Below, piece by piece: positions 27,216-36,801 of a stretch of DNA of 64,000 nt. Each line of letters opens with the position of its first letter. Within the stretch, counting starts at the first letter, position 1. Where the stretch lies: the NCBI GenBank assembly GCA_036522895.1, contig DATDEX010000279.1, positions 1 to 64,000 on the forward strand, written 5' to 3'. The stretch comes from JAIOPA01 sp036522895 (GTDB taxonomy: Bacteria > Eisenbacteria > RBG-16-71-46). The notes under the pieces were generated by a model. It ran no database searches. It was given only the letters and a program-made list of their open reading frames with translations, and was not told where the DNA came from. Position numbers and translations under genes: made by a program.

Positions 27216-29866
27216 GCGTCGTGGCCACGCTGCGCGCCTGGTACCAGCGCTTCTTCCGCCGGGCCGAGCTCGAGCGCGAGCTGGGCGACGAGCTCTCTTC
27301 GCACGTCCAGCTCCGCGCCGACGACCTCGAGCGCTCGGGGCTCGTCCGCGCCGAGGCGGAGCGGCGGGCCCGCATCGAGCTGGGCGGGGAGCTCCGGACG
27401 CGCGAAGAGATCCACGACGCCATCGGCGGCACGTTCCTCGACACGCTCGGGCAGGACATCCGCTATGGCTGGCGGGTGCTGTGGCGCACGCCGGCGTTCA
27501 CGCTGGTCGCCGTGCTCACGCTGGCGCTCTGCATCGGCGCCAACTCGGTGGTGTTCGGCGCGCTCGATGCGCTGGTCCTGCGCCCGCTCGACGTGCCGCG
27601 CGCGCAGAGCCTGTTTTCCGTGCACCGGGTGAAGGGTTCCTCGTCCTATCAGTCGTACCCCGACTACCTCGACTACCGCGACCGCAATCGCAGCATGGAG
27701 GACCTGGCGGCCTACGGCATCGTGCGCGCCGGCTTCGACAGCGGCGACACGCCGCTCCCGAGCTGGGGATACATCGCGAGCGGCAACTTCTTCGACGTGA
27801 TGGGCGTGCGTCCCTACCGGGGGCGGTTCTTCCACGCGTCGGACGAGCGCGGGCCGGGGAGCGCGCCGCTCGTCGTGCTGTCGTTCGCCTGCTGGCACCG
27901 GCAGTTCCACGACGACCCCGGGGTCGTCGGTCGCACGGTGCGGTTGAACGCCGGCCGCTACACGGTGATCGGCGTCGCCGGGCCCGGCTTCAACGGGCCG
28001 CTCCTCATGGGCGCCCCCGACTTCTTCGTGCCGCTGGTCGAGCAGCCGCAACTCGACGGCGAAAACAGGCTCGAGACGCGCTCGAACCGCTGGCTGTTCA
28101 TGGTGCTCGGGCACCTGAAGGCCGGCGTCACCCGCGAGCAGGCCGCGGCCGACTTCACCGCCTTGAGCGCCGCGTTCGAGCGCGCGCACCCGAAGGACGT
28201 GGCGAAGGCGACGTACGTGCTGTGGCGTCCGAACCTCTACGGCGAGTTCCTCGGCGGCCCGGTGCGGGGATTCCTGAGCGCGCTCATGCTGCTGGCCGGC
28301 CTCATCCTCGTGGCCGCGTGCGTGAACCTGGGCGGGTTGTTCGCGGCGCGCTCCGCCGACCGCGCGCGCGAGATCGCGGTGCGGCTGGCGCTCGGCGCCG
28401 GCCGCGGGCGCATCCTGCGCCAGCTCGTCACCGAGGCGCTGCTCATCTCGTTCCTCGGCGGTGTGCTCGGGCTGGTGGGGAGCGTCGCGCTGCTCCGCGC
28501 CCTGCTCGACTGGAACCCGTTCCCGCAGTTCCCGCTGCGAATCCCGGTGACGCCGGACGCGAGCATCGTGGTGCTGGCGTTGCTCATGTCGATCGCGACC
28601 GGGTTCGCGTTCGGCGCCATTCCCGTGCGGCAGGTCTTCCGCACCGAGCCTTACGAGGTGATCAAGACGGGTGGGCTCTCCGGTGTGCTCCAGCGGACGC
28701 GGCTCCGCGACCTGCTGCTCGTGGCGCAGATCGCCATCTGCGCGCTGCTCGTGACGTCGTCGTTCGTGGCCGTGCGCGGGCTCGCGCGCTCGCTGCACGG
28801 TGACTTCGGGTTCGAGCCCAGGGGCACGCTGATCGCGCAGACCGGCCTCGGCATGGCCGGCTACCACGGCGACGCCGTGCTGCCGATGCAGAAGCGACTG
28901 CTCGAGAGCCTCGCGTCGCTGCCGGGCGTAACCGCGGTCGCCTCGACGGACTGGGCGCCGCTCACCACCGGCGACGCCAACGGCGAGCGCATCTACAAGG
29001 AGTCCGAGACCGACCTGCGCCCGGGCGGCGGCACGCCGGTACTGGTGATGAAAGTGTCGCCCGGCTATCTCGCCGCCGCGCGCACGCACCTCGTGGCGGG
29101 CCGCGACCTCGACTGGCACGACGACACCACCGCGACGCGCGTCGCGCTCGTCAACCGCACGTTCGCCCGCGAGCAATTCGGCTCCGAGGCCTCGGCACTC
29201 GGCCGGTCGTTCCGCCGGCGCGACGCGAGCCTGGTGCAGGTGGTGGGCATCGTCGAGGACGGGAAGTACGAAAACCTGTCCGAGGCGCCGCAGCCCACGA
29301 TGTTCCTGCCGCTCGCGCAGGCCGGTACGGGCGAAATGGACATTCTCGTCCGCGGCACCGGCGACCCGCAGGCACTCGCCGAGGCGGTCCGCGTCCGCAT
29401 GCGGACCGTTGACCCGGCACTGCCGTGCTTCCTGCAGTCGTACGACTCGGCGCTCAATCTTGCCTTGTTCCCCGCGCGCGTCGCGGGCGTGGCGCTCGGC
29501 ATCCTGGGCGTGATCGCGGCCGTGCTGTCGATCACCGGCATCTTCGGACTGGCGGCCTACGCGGTGAGCCGTCGCATGCGCGAGTTCGGCATTCGCATCG
29601 CGCTCGGGGCGGAGCCGCGCGACGTGCTGCGGGCGGCGCTCGCGCGCCCGTTCCGCCTGCTCGGCTATGGATCCCTCGCCGGCGTGGTGCTCGGGCTCCT
29701 CGCGAGCCGGGTGCTGGGGTCGATCGTGTACCAGGCGAACCCGCGCGATCCCGTGGTGCTCGCGGGCGCGGTGCTGGTCATGTTCCTGCTCGGCCTCCTC
29801 GCGACGTGGATCCCGGCGAAGCGGGCGCTCTCCGTGAACCCACTCGTGTTGCTGCGGGAGGAGTGA
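27212..29866 (+). CDS. ADOP-family ABC permease
   Basis: An 884-residue permease in the ADOP arrangement: an N-terminal cytoplasmic domain of about 80 residues (AELERELGDELSSHVQLRAD), a first transmembrane helix (FTLVAVLTLALCIGANSVVF), a MacB-like periplasmic domain, and a FtsX three-helix core (ILVAACVNLGGLFAARSADR). This is followed by a second periplasmic domain and FtsX core (FGIRIALGAEPRDVLRAALA). Family knowledge: these fused MacB/FtsX-type permeases work with a separate ATPase, which is not encoded here, in export or stress functions that are poorly defined. It is translationally coupled to padR. Confidence 0.93.
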   Translation: MSVVATLRAWYQRFFRRAELERELGDELSSHVQLRADDLERSGLVRAEAERRARIELGGELRTREEIHDAIGGTFLDTLGQDIRYGWRVLWRTPAFTLVAVLTLALCIGANSVVFGALDALVLRPLDVPRAQSLFSVHRVKGSSSYQSYPDYLDYRDRNRSMEDLAAYGIVRAGFDSGDTPLPSWGYIASGNFFDVMGVRPYRGRFFHASDERGPGSAPLVVLSFACWHRQFHDDPGVVGRTVRLNAGRYTVIGVAGPGFNGPLLMGAPDFFVPLVEQPQLDGENRLETRSNRWLFMVLGHLKAGVTREQAAADFTALSAAFERAHPKDVAKATYVLWRPNLYGEFLGGPVRGFLSALMLLAGLILVAACVNLGGLFAARSADRAREIAVRLALGAGRGRILRQLVTEALLISFLGGVLGLVGSVALLRALLDWNPFPQFPLRIPVTPDASIVVLALLMSIATGFAFGAIPVRQVFRTEPYEVIKTGGLSGVLQRTRLRDLLLVAQIAICALLVTSSFVAVRGLARSLHGDFGFEPRGTLIAQTGLGMAGYHGDAVLPMQKRLLESLASLPGVTAVASTDWAPLTTGDANGERIYKESETDLRPGGGTPVLVMKVSPGYLAAARTHLVAGRDLDWHDDTTATRVALVNRTFAREQFGSEASALGRSFRRRDASLVQVVGIVEDGKYENLSEAPQPTMFLPLAQAGTGEMDILVRGTGDPQALAEAVRVRMRTVDPALPCFLQSYDSALNLALFPARVAGVALGILGVIAAVLSITGIFGLAAYAVSRRMREFGIRIALGAEPRDVLRAALARPFRLLGYGSLAGVVLGLLASRVLGSIVYQANPRDPVVLAGAVLVMFLLGLLATWIPAKRALSVNPLVLLREE

Positions 29867-29901
29867 GGGGCGGGGGGAGCTGGAGCTCGACACTGTAGGC
29901 A

Positions 29902-29976
29902 CTGCTCGAGCCCGTTCGCCATGGGCTGCCTGAACGGTCGCTCGCTTCCCGGCGAGAGCACGGTGAGCGGCATCAC
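29902..29976 (-). pseudogene. Fragment of an ABC solute-binding protein gene
   Basis: The reverse-strand reading LTVLSPGSERPFRQPMANGL closely matches the mature N-terminus of the sugar-binding protein encoded near 46.1 kb (LTVLLPGSERPFWQPIASRF). The likeness stops after about 25 codons and no further binding-protein sequence follows, so this is a relic of a paralogue or of a recombination. The rest of the 409-bp gap between the ADOP gene and the next frame (29867-30275) shows nothing else I can support. Confidence 0.6.
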
Positions 29977-30275
29977 GACGGCGAGGGTCGCGCTCGGCAG
30001 CGGGCAGCATGTGGAGGGATCGTGCTCGCGAGCATCCGGGTCGCGTCGGCGCTGGGTCCGCGAGCTTGACCGGGTCTCGTGGACACTATGGAAAGCGCGC
30101 TCGTGGGCGGGCTATTGCTGGGGCGGTGGATCGTAAGGGTCCAGGTGATCCCGCGAGGCGGAGATGCAGCCCATCTAACCACCCCAGTCGAGTGCCGGGG
30201 CACCCACTGTCCAGATTCCAGATCCTGGACGGACAGTGCGGTCTTGGCCGCAATTAGCAAGCATCTCAACCGAAC

Positions 30276-30770
30276 TTGGCGGAATCAATTGCCGGCGACC
30301 GGTGGAAGCTTGAGTCGACGCTCCAGATATCGCGAGGAGTCGATTCCCGATCGCGCCCTTTTGTCTTGACTAACTGGGAATGCGAGACCACATTTCGGAC
30401 CTGCACAAAGGAAGCCGAGGCGAACGCCAGCGTGCCCCCGAACTCCTGGCGCCAATCCACCTCATCTCCGCTCGGCAGCTTGTTCTACGATTGCCAAGGG
30501 CGGACGCCCAACCTCACAATGAGTAATGCGTCGTATATCGTGGCAGGGGAAAGAGACCCGGTACCAGGGGGGCGAGCGTGCTGGGCGACGAAAGATCGAG
30601 ATGTGCTCCTCGCGCTGAGCGCGAGTCGAGCTCGCGGGGCAACCAGGTTTCTCGTGCGACTGAACTGCGGTGGCAGAGGAGCGGCCCTCCCGATTACGCC
30701 GGAGACGCCGCCCCGCCCAATGGTCCGAGAAACGGGCACCCTTCAGGAGTGGCTCAACCGAATCTCCTAA
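30276..30770 (+). CDS. Hypothetical protein, possibly 5'-truncated
   Basis: A 164-residue open frame from a TTG, with no ribosome site and no in-frame ATG until codon 81. It has several Cys and Trp residues (LTNWECETTFRTCTKEAEAN, GSLFYDCQGRTP, GGRACWATKDRDV) and no signal peptide. I recognise no family. It opens a patch of visibly lower GC (30.25-32.8 kb) and ends just before the next frame. It may be the remnant of a longer gene. Confidence 0.35.
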   Translation: MAESIAGDRWKLESTLQISRGVDSRSRPFVLTNWECETTFRTCTKEAEANASVPPNSWRQSTSSPLGSLFYDCQGRTPNLTMSNASYIVAGERDPVPGGRACWATKDRDVLLALSASRARGATRFLVRLNCGGRGAALPITPETPPRPMVRETGTLQEWLNRIS

Positions 30771-30865
30771 GAATGCGGCAGTTCGCCGACGTTGATTGCA
30801 GAAGGGATTCGGCGACAAGACTGGGACCGGCCGTGGAACCAGTTCAGTCCCGCGCACCAGCACCT

Positions 30866-31915
30866 GTGCGGTCTAGTAGAGCGCCCAGGCCGATTCAGAC
30901 ATTGTGCATCGCCCTTACGGCGACGCTTGGGCTCTCGGGATGCGCCTGGTTAAGAGTATCCGTGCCTCATGGCCCTGAATCCATAGCCGCTGTACCCACG
31001 AGCAGGTACTTTGGCGCGGACTGGGTAATCCTTCAGGCGCCTCTAGACACTGCCACGATACACCCCGGAGATTCCCGTGACCTCACTGGCACGCAGAATT
31101 ACACTCAATGCTACATTGTGGGCGCAACATCCAGCGTGCCCGCAAAGTCGTGGTCTGATGTCTATTTTGGGTGGAATCGTCCACAGGGGGACACGCTAAA
31201 CCTCCGATTGGCACGAGTGTTGGACCTCGGCGCAGGATTTAGCAACACCGATGAGGGAGCAATAATCCTTAGAAACGTGCGCATCCTTGAAGCGCGGGAC
31301 TTGGCCCCCCGATCCTGTCGGCTCCTTGCCTCGAATGGACTTCCCCTCTTGCCATCGGTCGCAGCATTGTTCGGAGCAGACTCCTTCAAGTTCGTCTCGC
31401 GCTCGGTCGCAGCAAGAAAGCTCAAGGCGCAGGCATTCGGGCGAGGTTATCTCCACGTGGATGCGATTATGGACTCCACCTATTTCGCCTTCGATGGCAT
31501 GCGCTGGATTGGGGCGAAGTATGTCGGATTTGAGGTTGCCGACGACGAAGCGCGCGACATACACTCGGTTCCTTTTAATGTGTGGGTGAGCCTGCCAAAC
31601 AACTTCCAAATTAATTGCTTCCCCACGAACCAAAAGGCCGAAAATGGCAGCTATCGCTATGGCGTGGTGTGGTCCCGTACCGCGGCCGGACCGGGTCAGG
31701 AGGGGAAGGGGACCTGCTACCTCGGGCTTGGCGAGTGGGTGCCGATCGGTGCAGACAGCTCTGGGGTAGTCAGCGGCAGCTTCGGGGAGGTCATGGTTGA
31801 AGCGGAGCCGGCCAGCACATTGCACATTTCATTCAAAGGACATCACTTGGCCACGCGCATATTCGCTTCAGATCGGGAACGTGAGGGTTTGGAAACGTGG
31901 ATCCAAAGACATTGA
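30866..31915 (+). CDS. Lipoprotein of unknown function
   Basis: A 349-residue protein with a lipoprotein signal: MRSSRAPRPIQTLCIALTAT, then LGLSGCAW with the lipobox Cys near residue 26. The start is inferred from that signal (GTG 30866); the frame is open upstream to 30578, with an ATG at 30773. The mature part is predicted beta-rich (GTQNYTQCYIVGATSSVPAK, DVYFGWNRPQGDTLNLRLA, GVVWSRTAAGPGQEGKGTC). I recognise no family. Its last 19 bases overlap the start of the next gene. Base composition is lower in GC than the surroundings, which suggests transfer. Confidence 0.55.
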   Translation: MRSSRAPRPIQTLCIALTATLGLSGCAWLRVSVPHGPESIAAVPTSRYFGADWVILQAPLDTATIHPGDSRDLTGTQNYTQCYIVGATSSVPAKSWSDVYFGWNRPQGDTLNLRLARVLDLGAGFSNTDEGAIILRNVRILEARDLAPRSCRLLASNGLPLLPSVAALFGADSFKFVSRSVAARKLKAQAFGRGYLHVDAIMDSTYFAFDGMRWIGAKYVGFEVADDEARDIHSVPFNVWVSLPNNFQINCFPTNQKAENGSYRYGVVWSRTAAGPGQEGKGTCYLGLGEWVPIGADSSGVVSGSFGEVMVEAEPASTLHISFKGHHLATRIFASDREREGLETWIQRH

Positions 31916-32778
31916 CAAGAATACCCTACATAGGAACGATGTCTCTTATTGCGGCGCTGCTGTTAACCGCAACCGATTATCAGGGGCCACTTGTTGGAGG
32001 ACGTCACAGTGGTCAATATATGTTTCGCTATGCGTCGACTTGGGATTCCGCTGCGAAGATAGTGAACAACGCAATCATCAATGAATCCAAGGGGGACCGG
32101 CTCTCGATCGATTGGGCAGGGGGATTCATTAACCGTAGCGACTTGCGCGGGGGGCGGCCGCTGGACCCATTGGAGGTGGATAGTACGTGGTTCTCGTGCG
32201 GCGCTCCGAATGAGAAGGCTGGAGCTCTAGTATTGTTTGGAAGCCCCGAGGACACTTTGCCAGCGCCTGTATACGATGTGGGAGCTGGATCTATTGTGAG
32301 GTCGAATGATGCCCCCCAGCGGCGCAATGAGCATGGGGTCGCGATTGGTGCGGCGATTCTGCGGTCGGGCATGTTGTTCGGCACAGGTAAGGATCGACAA
32401 CGGATCGAGCTTGAATCGCGGTACGAGAAGGGATTGATCACCTACGAAGTGACCGAGGATCGAGAGACCGGTTTGGCATTGCCACTTGATAGAGGATTGC
32501 GGAACGCGTTCCAGACTTCCGGTTGGAGGATAAGTAGTGAAGCTGCATTGACGAACAGGGTCGAATTGGTCAGGGGTGCGTTCGGTTACCCATGGACTGG
32601 TGTCGGTTACACTGCGGTGTGGCCACCTGGCGTTCATGTGTCGGTACGGCTCAGTGCAAAACGCTACATCGTCAAACTCGTGCCGATGTTCGTCTTTGAT
32701 CGTGAAGGTCGCGTTTGCAGTACAGGTCCGGCGGTACTGCACTTTCCGATTGGCGAGATCGCTGGGGAGGATCAGTGA
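31897..32778 (+). CDS. Exported protein of unknown function
   Basis: A 293-residue protein beginning with a short basic N-terminus and a hydrophobic stretch (IPYIGTMSLIAALLLTATDY), either a signal peptide or one membrane helix. The start may be GTG 31897, which overlaps the lipoprotein gene, or ATG 31939. The remainder is soluble and beta-rich (LSIDWAGGFINRSDLRGG, VDSTWFSCGAPNEKAGALVL, WTGVGYTAVWPPGVHVSVRL). I recognise no domain. The overlap suggests it works with the preceding lipoprotein, perhaps as an envelope pair. Confidence 0.55.
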   Translation: MDPKTLTRIPYIGTMSLIAALLLTATDYQGPLVGGRHSGQYMFRYASTWDSAAKIVNNAIINESKGDRLSIDWAGGFINRSDLRGGRPLDPLEVDSTWFSCGAPNEKAGALVLFGSPEDTLPAPVYDVGAGSIVRSNDAPQRRNEHGVAIGAAILRSGMLFGTGKDRQRIELESRYEKGLITYEVTEDRETGLALPLDRGLRNAFQTSGWRISSEAALTNRVELVRGAFGYPWTGVGYTAVWPPGVHVSVRLSAKRYIVKLVPMFVFDREGRVCSTGPAVLHFPIGEIAGEDQ

Positions 32779-33383
32779 CTTGCCCCTCATCGGGAAAGGC
32801 GCCGACAGACCGATTGATCGGGTAGCACGACACGGGTCGGTGGCGCGCACGTGGTTACACGTAGCTTGTGCGGCTGGTCGTGAGCCGGCGACGACGACCA
32901 GGAGCATAAAGGCCCGGGGCCGACGACGACGCGATAGCGAGATCTTGGAGACGTGATCGTCGTGAACTCATTTCAGCGGGGGATCACGCGGGAGCGCTCT
33001 TTGCGCCGCCCAGATGGACCATCGCATCACATCCGAGCCTTGGAGGACGTTGAGGTTCGTGGAAGAGCGATCCTGCGAGTCGGGCGGTGGTGAGGGGCGA
33101 CGACTCATGATGAACAAGCTATCCACATTGCCTCGTGCGGCGCACGCGTGCGGCGAAGGGGTTGGCACGGGCCAAGCGAGCCGTCAACGACTCTCTCGGC
33201 GGTGCCGTTCTCACTTTCGTACGCAATCTGCCCGCGCTTGTGCTCGCTTGTTGACCTGACTCCGAGCGAAGTCGCCAACCAATGGCAGGGCGAACCCACC
33301 GCCGAGAGCGCCATCTGCTCCAGCCAATGCCGTCTTGAAATCGGGCCAACGCCAATGCAGCCGGGGGGCCCAGCTTCGAGTGT
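32779..33383. other. 605-bp region without a convincing gene
   Basis: Between the orphan pair and the GH15 gene I see only short or shadow frames. The reverse-strand stretch reading FKTALAGADGALGGGFALPL near 33.3 kb resembles coding sequence but has no intact start or partner, so it could be a relic. I find no RNA gene or strong hairpin. Confidence 0.4.
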
Positions 33384-35171
33384 CTAGCGGGCGGAGAGGT
33401 TTGCGGACGAGAGTCGCATCGCCGATCCGACGAGCCCGGCCATGCTGTACGTCTGGACGAAGTTTCCCCACGGCTCGCGCGTGCGCGGGTCGACGTGCTC
33501 GGCGAGGAGCCCGTGACGGTTGCGGCAGGCGAGCACGTTCTCGAACAGCGCTCGCGCCTCCTCGTGCCGGCCGAGCGCGGCCAGCGCATCGACGTACCAC
33601 AGCGTGCAGACGAGGAACGCGTTCTCCGGCGCGCCGAAGTCGTCCGCCTCGACGTAGCGGAAGATGAAGTCGCCCCGCCGGAGCTCGCGCTCGATCGCGC
33701 CGACGGTGCCCGCGAACCGGGGGTCGTCCGCGGCAATGAAGCCGAGACCCGGAAGCAGCAGCAGGCTCGCGTCGAGCGCGTCGCCGCCGCCCATCGTGGC
33801 CACGAAGCTCGCCCGCCGCGGGTTCCACGCCCGCTCGGAGATGACCCGGTGCATGTGCTCCGCGCGCACGCCCCACGCGGCTGCGCGATCGGCCAGTCCG
33901 AGATGCGCGGCGCACTTCGCCGGGCGGTCGCAGGCGGCCCAGCACATGACGCTCGAGAACGTGTGCACGCGCGCGGCGCCGCGAAGCTCCCAGAGTCCGG
34001 CGTCGGGGCGGTCGAACAACGTGGCGGCGCGCTCGCCCAGTGGCTCCAGGCGCCGGAACAGCTCCGTGTCGCCGGGGCCGGGTTTGCGTCCCAGCAATAC
34101 CCGCGCTACGGCCAAAACCACCCAGCCGTACACGTCGTGCTGCGTCTGGTGCGCGGCCTGGTTGCCCACGCGCACGGGCCCCATGCCGCGGTAGCCGGGG
34201 AGCGTATCGATCACCCGCTCCTCGGGCACGGACTCGCCCGAGATCGCGTACACGGGCTGGAGCGGCGCTCCGCCGGCCCCGGCGAGCACGCCGAGAAGGT
34301 AGTCGACGTATCGCTCCAGCGCTCGCGTGGCGCCGAGTCGGTAGAGGGCGTCACCCACGAAGTACGCGTCGCGCGGCCAGCAGTAGCGATAGTCCCAGTT
34401 GCGCGCGCTGCCGGCCGCCTCGGGGATCGACGTGGTCATCGCGGCGATGATCGCGCCCGTCTCTTCGCATGCGTTCAGCTCGAGCGTGATGGCGGCGCGA
34501 ATTGCGGCGTCCTGCCACTCGGACGGGAGGGCGAGCGAGCGAACCCATTCTCGCCAGTGGTCGCGCGTGGCTTCGAAATAGGCGCGACCCAGGTCGGCGG
34601 CGGCGCCGGCCAGGGGCTCGTCGGGTCCCAGGACGAGCGTCGCCTCGCGCTCGAGGAGGAGTGGGTACTCCTCCGCCACGCCGGCGATCGGCAGGTCCGT
34701 CGAGAGCCGCAGCGCGACCTCGCCGCCCGAGTAGCGGAGGTGATCCGGGCCACGAGCGACCTCCGCGCGGCGCCGGCCGTAGTCGCACGCGGGCCGCACG
34801 CGAACCCGGATGCGGGGCTGGCCGGCGAGCGGGCGGATGCGGCGGATCAGCAGCCTTGGGGCTTCGAGCCGGCCGTCCCTGCGAGAGCGCGGAAGGAAGT
34901 CGGTGATCTCGACCGATCCGCCGTGGCGATCGTGGAGGCGGGTGACGAGCATCGGGGTCTCCGCGACGTACTCCTGTTCGTCGCTCACGAAATCGAGCAG
35001 CTCGATGGCGAAGAACCCGTAATCGTCCTCGCGCTGGCGCTCCCGGAGGAGCGTGCAGAACACGGGATCGCCGTCGAAACGCGGGAAGCACGCCCAGGCG
35101 ATCTCGCCCCGGGGCGCGATCAGCGCGGCGAGGGCGCCGTTGCCGACGAGTGCGAGGTCGAGCGACGTCAC
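33384..35171 (-). CDS. Glycoside hydrolase family 15 protein (glucoamylase/trehalase-like)
   Basis: A 595-residue two-domain protein. The N-terminal beta-sandwich starts LALVGNGALAALIAPRGEIA, with WACFPRFDGDPVF typical of this family. The (alpha/alpha)6 barrel contains RNWDYRYCWPRDAYFVGDAL, DAGLWELRG with the general acid Glu, and the second catalytic Glu in LLAEHVDPRTREPWGNFVQT. Members hydrolyse terminal alpha-linked glucose from maltodextrins, isomaltose or trehalose. No signal peptide is seen, so it is probably cytoplasmic, acting on imported sugar. It starts 13 bases after the symporter gene and ends the glycan-uptake locus. Confidence 0.92.
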   Translation of the reverse strand: MTSLDLALVGNGALAALIAPRGEIAWACFPRFDGDPVFCTLLRERQREDDYGFFAIELLDFVSDEQEYVAETPMLVTRLHDRHGGSVEITDFLPRSRRDGRLEAPRLLIRRIRPLAGQPRIRVRVRPACDYGRRRAEVARGPDHLRYSGGEVALRLSTDLPIAGVAEEYPLLLEREATLVLGPDEPLAGAAADLGRAYFEATRDHWREWVRSLALPSEWQDAAIRAAITLELNACEETGAIIAAMTTSIPEAAGSARNWDYRYCWPRDAYFVGDALYRLGATRALERYVDYLLGVLAGAGGAPLQPVYAISGESVPEERVIDTLPGYRGMGPVRVGNQAAHQTQHDVYGWVVLAVARVLLGRKPGPGDTELFRRLEPLGERAATLFDRPDAGLWELRGAARVHTFSSVMCWAACDRPAKCAAHLGLADRAAAWGVRAEHMHRVISERAWNPRRASFVATMGGGDALDASLLLLPGLGFIAADDPRFAGTVGAIERELRRGDFIFRYVEADDFGAPENAFLVCTLWYVDALAALGRHEEARALFENVLACRNRHGLLAEHVDPRTREPWGNFVQTYSMAGLVGSAMRLSSANLSAR

Positions 35172-35184
35172 GCGCGCAGCCGGT

Positions 35185-36801
35185 TCAACGGAACGTGAGC
35201 CACAGGGTCACGAGGATCGCGACCAACACGACGGAAAGCGCCATGTCCCTGCGGCGCGTCGCGGACGCCGACGCGCGCTCCGCCCCGGCTCGCCCGAACG
35301 TGAGATCGCGGATCCGCTCCGGATCGGGTGCCGGGGTCACCAGGCTCACGCCGACCAGCACGACGGTGCACACCGCGAACAGCAGCACCGCGTAGTGGAG
35401 GAAGTTGATCCCCGCGATCCACGCCCCGAACGAGCCCGCCGGGAGCCCGTCGTGGGCGGGGCCGTTCGCAAGCTCGAGCAGCAGCCGCGCGGCGCCGAGC
35501 ACGAACCCGGTGAGGAGCGACGCCACCGCGCCGGCGCCGTTCAGGCGCGGCAGGAACAAGCCGAGCAGGAAGCACCCGGCGATCGGCGGCGCGATGTAGG
35601 CCTGAACGCTCTGGAGATAGAGGTAGAGCTGCGAGGAGATGTAGCGCATGAACGGGATCCACAGGAGCCCGAGCACGACGAGCACCGCGGTCGCCCCGCG
35701 GCCCACCAGCACGAGCCGGCGCTCGCTCGCCTGCGGGCGGAGCTTCCGATAGATGTCCCAGGTGACGAGCGTCGAGCACGAGTTGAAGACCGATGCGAGC
35801 GAGCTCATGAGCGCCGCGAGCATGGCGGCCATGACGATGCCCCGCATGCCCAGCGGCAAGAGCCGGGTGACGAGCACTGGATAGGCCTGGTCGGCCGCGG
35901 GGCCGCGGATCTCGGGGTAGAGCACGCGGGCGATGATGCCGGGCAATATGAAGATGAACGGGGGGAGGAGCTTCAAGAACCCCGCGCTGATGGTGCCGAG
36001 GCGCGCCTCGCTCCGGCCCTTCGCGGCCAGGACCCGTTGGACCATGTATTGATCCGTGCACCAGTACCAGACGCCGAGGATCGGGGCGCCGAACACGATG
36101 CCCGTCCAGGGGAAGTCGGGATGCGACGCCGGCTTCCAGATGCTGAAGAAGTCCGGGGGCACGTGCGCCACGAGAGCGCTCCAGCCGCCCACCGCGTGCA
36201 GGCCGAGCAGGGTGAGCATGCCCGAGCCGGCGATCAGCACGAACGTCTGCATGACCTCGGTGTAGATCACCGCCCGCAGCCCGCCGGCGATCGTGTAGAG
36301 CCCGGTGGCGATCACGATCACCACCGCGCTCGTCCACAGGTCCCATCCGGTGAGCGCCCGGATGATCACGCCGCCGGCATAGAGCGTCACGCTGATCTTG
36401 GTGAGCACGTAGCCGATGATCGAGACGATGGTGAGGTACCAGCGCGCCGCCGCGTTGTAGCGGCGCTCCAGGAACTCGGGCATGGTGAACACGCCGCTCT
36501 TTATATAGAACGGCGCGAACAGCCAGCCCAGGAGCAGCAGCATGAGGCAGGCGAGCCACTCGAACTGCCCCACGGCGAGTCCGCTCGCCGCCCCCGTCCC
36601 GGCGAGGCCCACCAGGTGCTCGCTGCCGATGTTGGTGGAAAACAGGCTCGCGCCGATCGCGAGCCAGCCCACGTCGCGCCCGGCCAAAAAATAGTCCGCG
36701 CTCGCGCCCCGGTTGCGGCGGAGCGCCCAGTAGCCGATCCCCAGGCTGGCGGCGAAGTAGAGCCCGATGTCGAGCAGGTCGAGCACCGCGAGCCGGGTCA
36801 C
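35185..36801 (-). CDS. Sodium:solute symporter (SSS family)
   Basis: A 538-residue symporter with about 13-14 helices. DYFLAGRDVGWLAIGASLFS and NIGSEHLVGLAGTGAASGLA are SSS landmarks in helices 1-2, and YTIAGGLRAVIYTEVMQTFV is the conserved helix-5/6 region. The frame is open further upstream, but the GTG at 36801 overlaps the preceding stop by four bases (GTGA) and begins MTRLAVLDLLDIGLYFAAS, where the family starts. It probably imports a monosaccharide such as glucose released by the adjoining glycosidases, driven by sodium. The substrate is inferred from context. Confidence 0.92.
   Translation of the reverse strand: MTRLAVLDLLDIGLYFAASLGIGYWALRRNRGASADYFLAGRDVGWLAIGASLFSTNIGSEHLVGLAGTGAASGLAVGQFEWLACLMLLLLGWLFAPFYIKSGVFTMPEFLERRYNAAARWYLTIVSIIGYVLTKISVTLYAGGVIIRALTGWDLWTSAVVIVIATGLYTIAGGLRAVIYTEVMQTFVLIAGSGMLTLLGLHAVGGWSALVAHVPPDFFSIWKPASHPDFPWTGIVFGAPILGVWYWCTDQYMVQRVLAAKGRSEARLGTISAGFLKLLPPFIFILPGIIARVLYPEIRGPAADQAYPVLVTRLLPLGMRGIVMAAMLAALMSSLASVFNSCSTLVTWDIYRKLRPQASERRLVLVGRGATAVLVVLGLLWIPFMRYISSQLYLYLQSVQAYIAPPIAGCFLLGLFLPRLNGAGAVASLLTGFVLGAARLLLELANGPAHDGLPAGSFGAWIAGINFLHYAVLLFAVCTVVLVGVSLVTPAPDPERIRDLTFGRAGAERASASATRRRDMALSVVLVAILVTLWLTFR

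Noticed and set aside
27104..30010. A 968-codon minus-strand frame opposite the ADOP permease
   Set aside because: Its composition (Arg, His, Glu and Gln rich, no domains) is typical of an antisense frame in high-GC DNA; the plus-strand ADOP gene is well supported.
33211..33945. Minus-strand frame partly outside the GH15 gene reading PDFKTALAGADGALGGGF
   Set aside because: Most of it is a shadow of GH15. The outside part looks protein-like but has no start, family or partner, so it is noted only as a possible relic.
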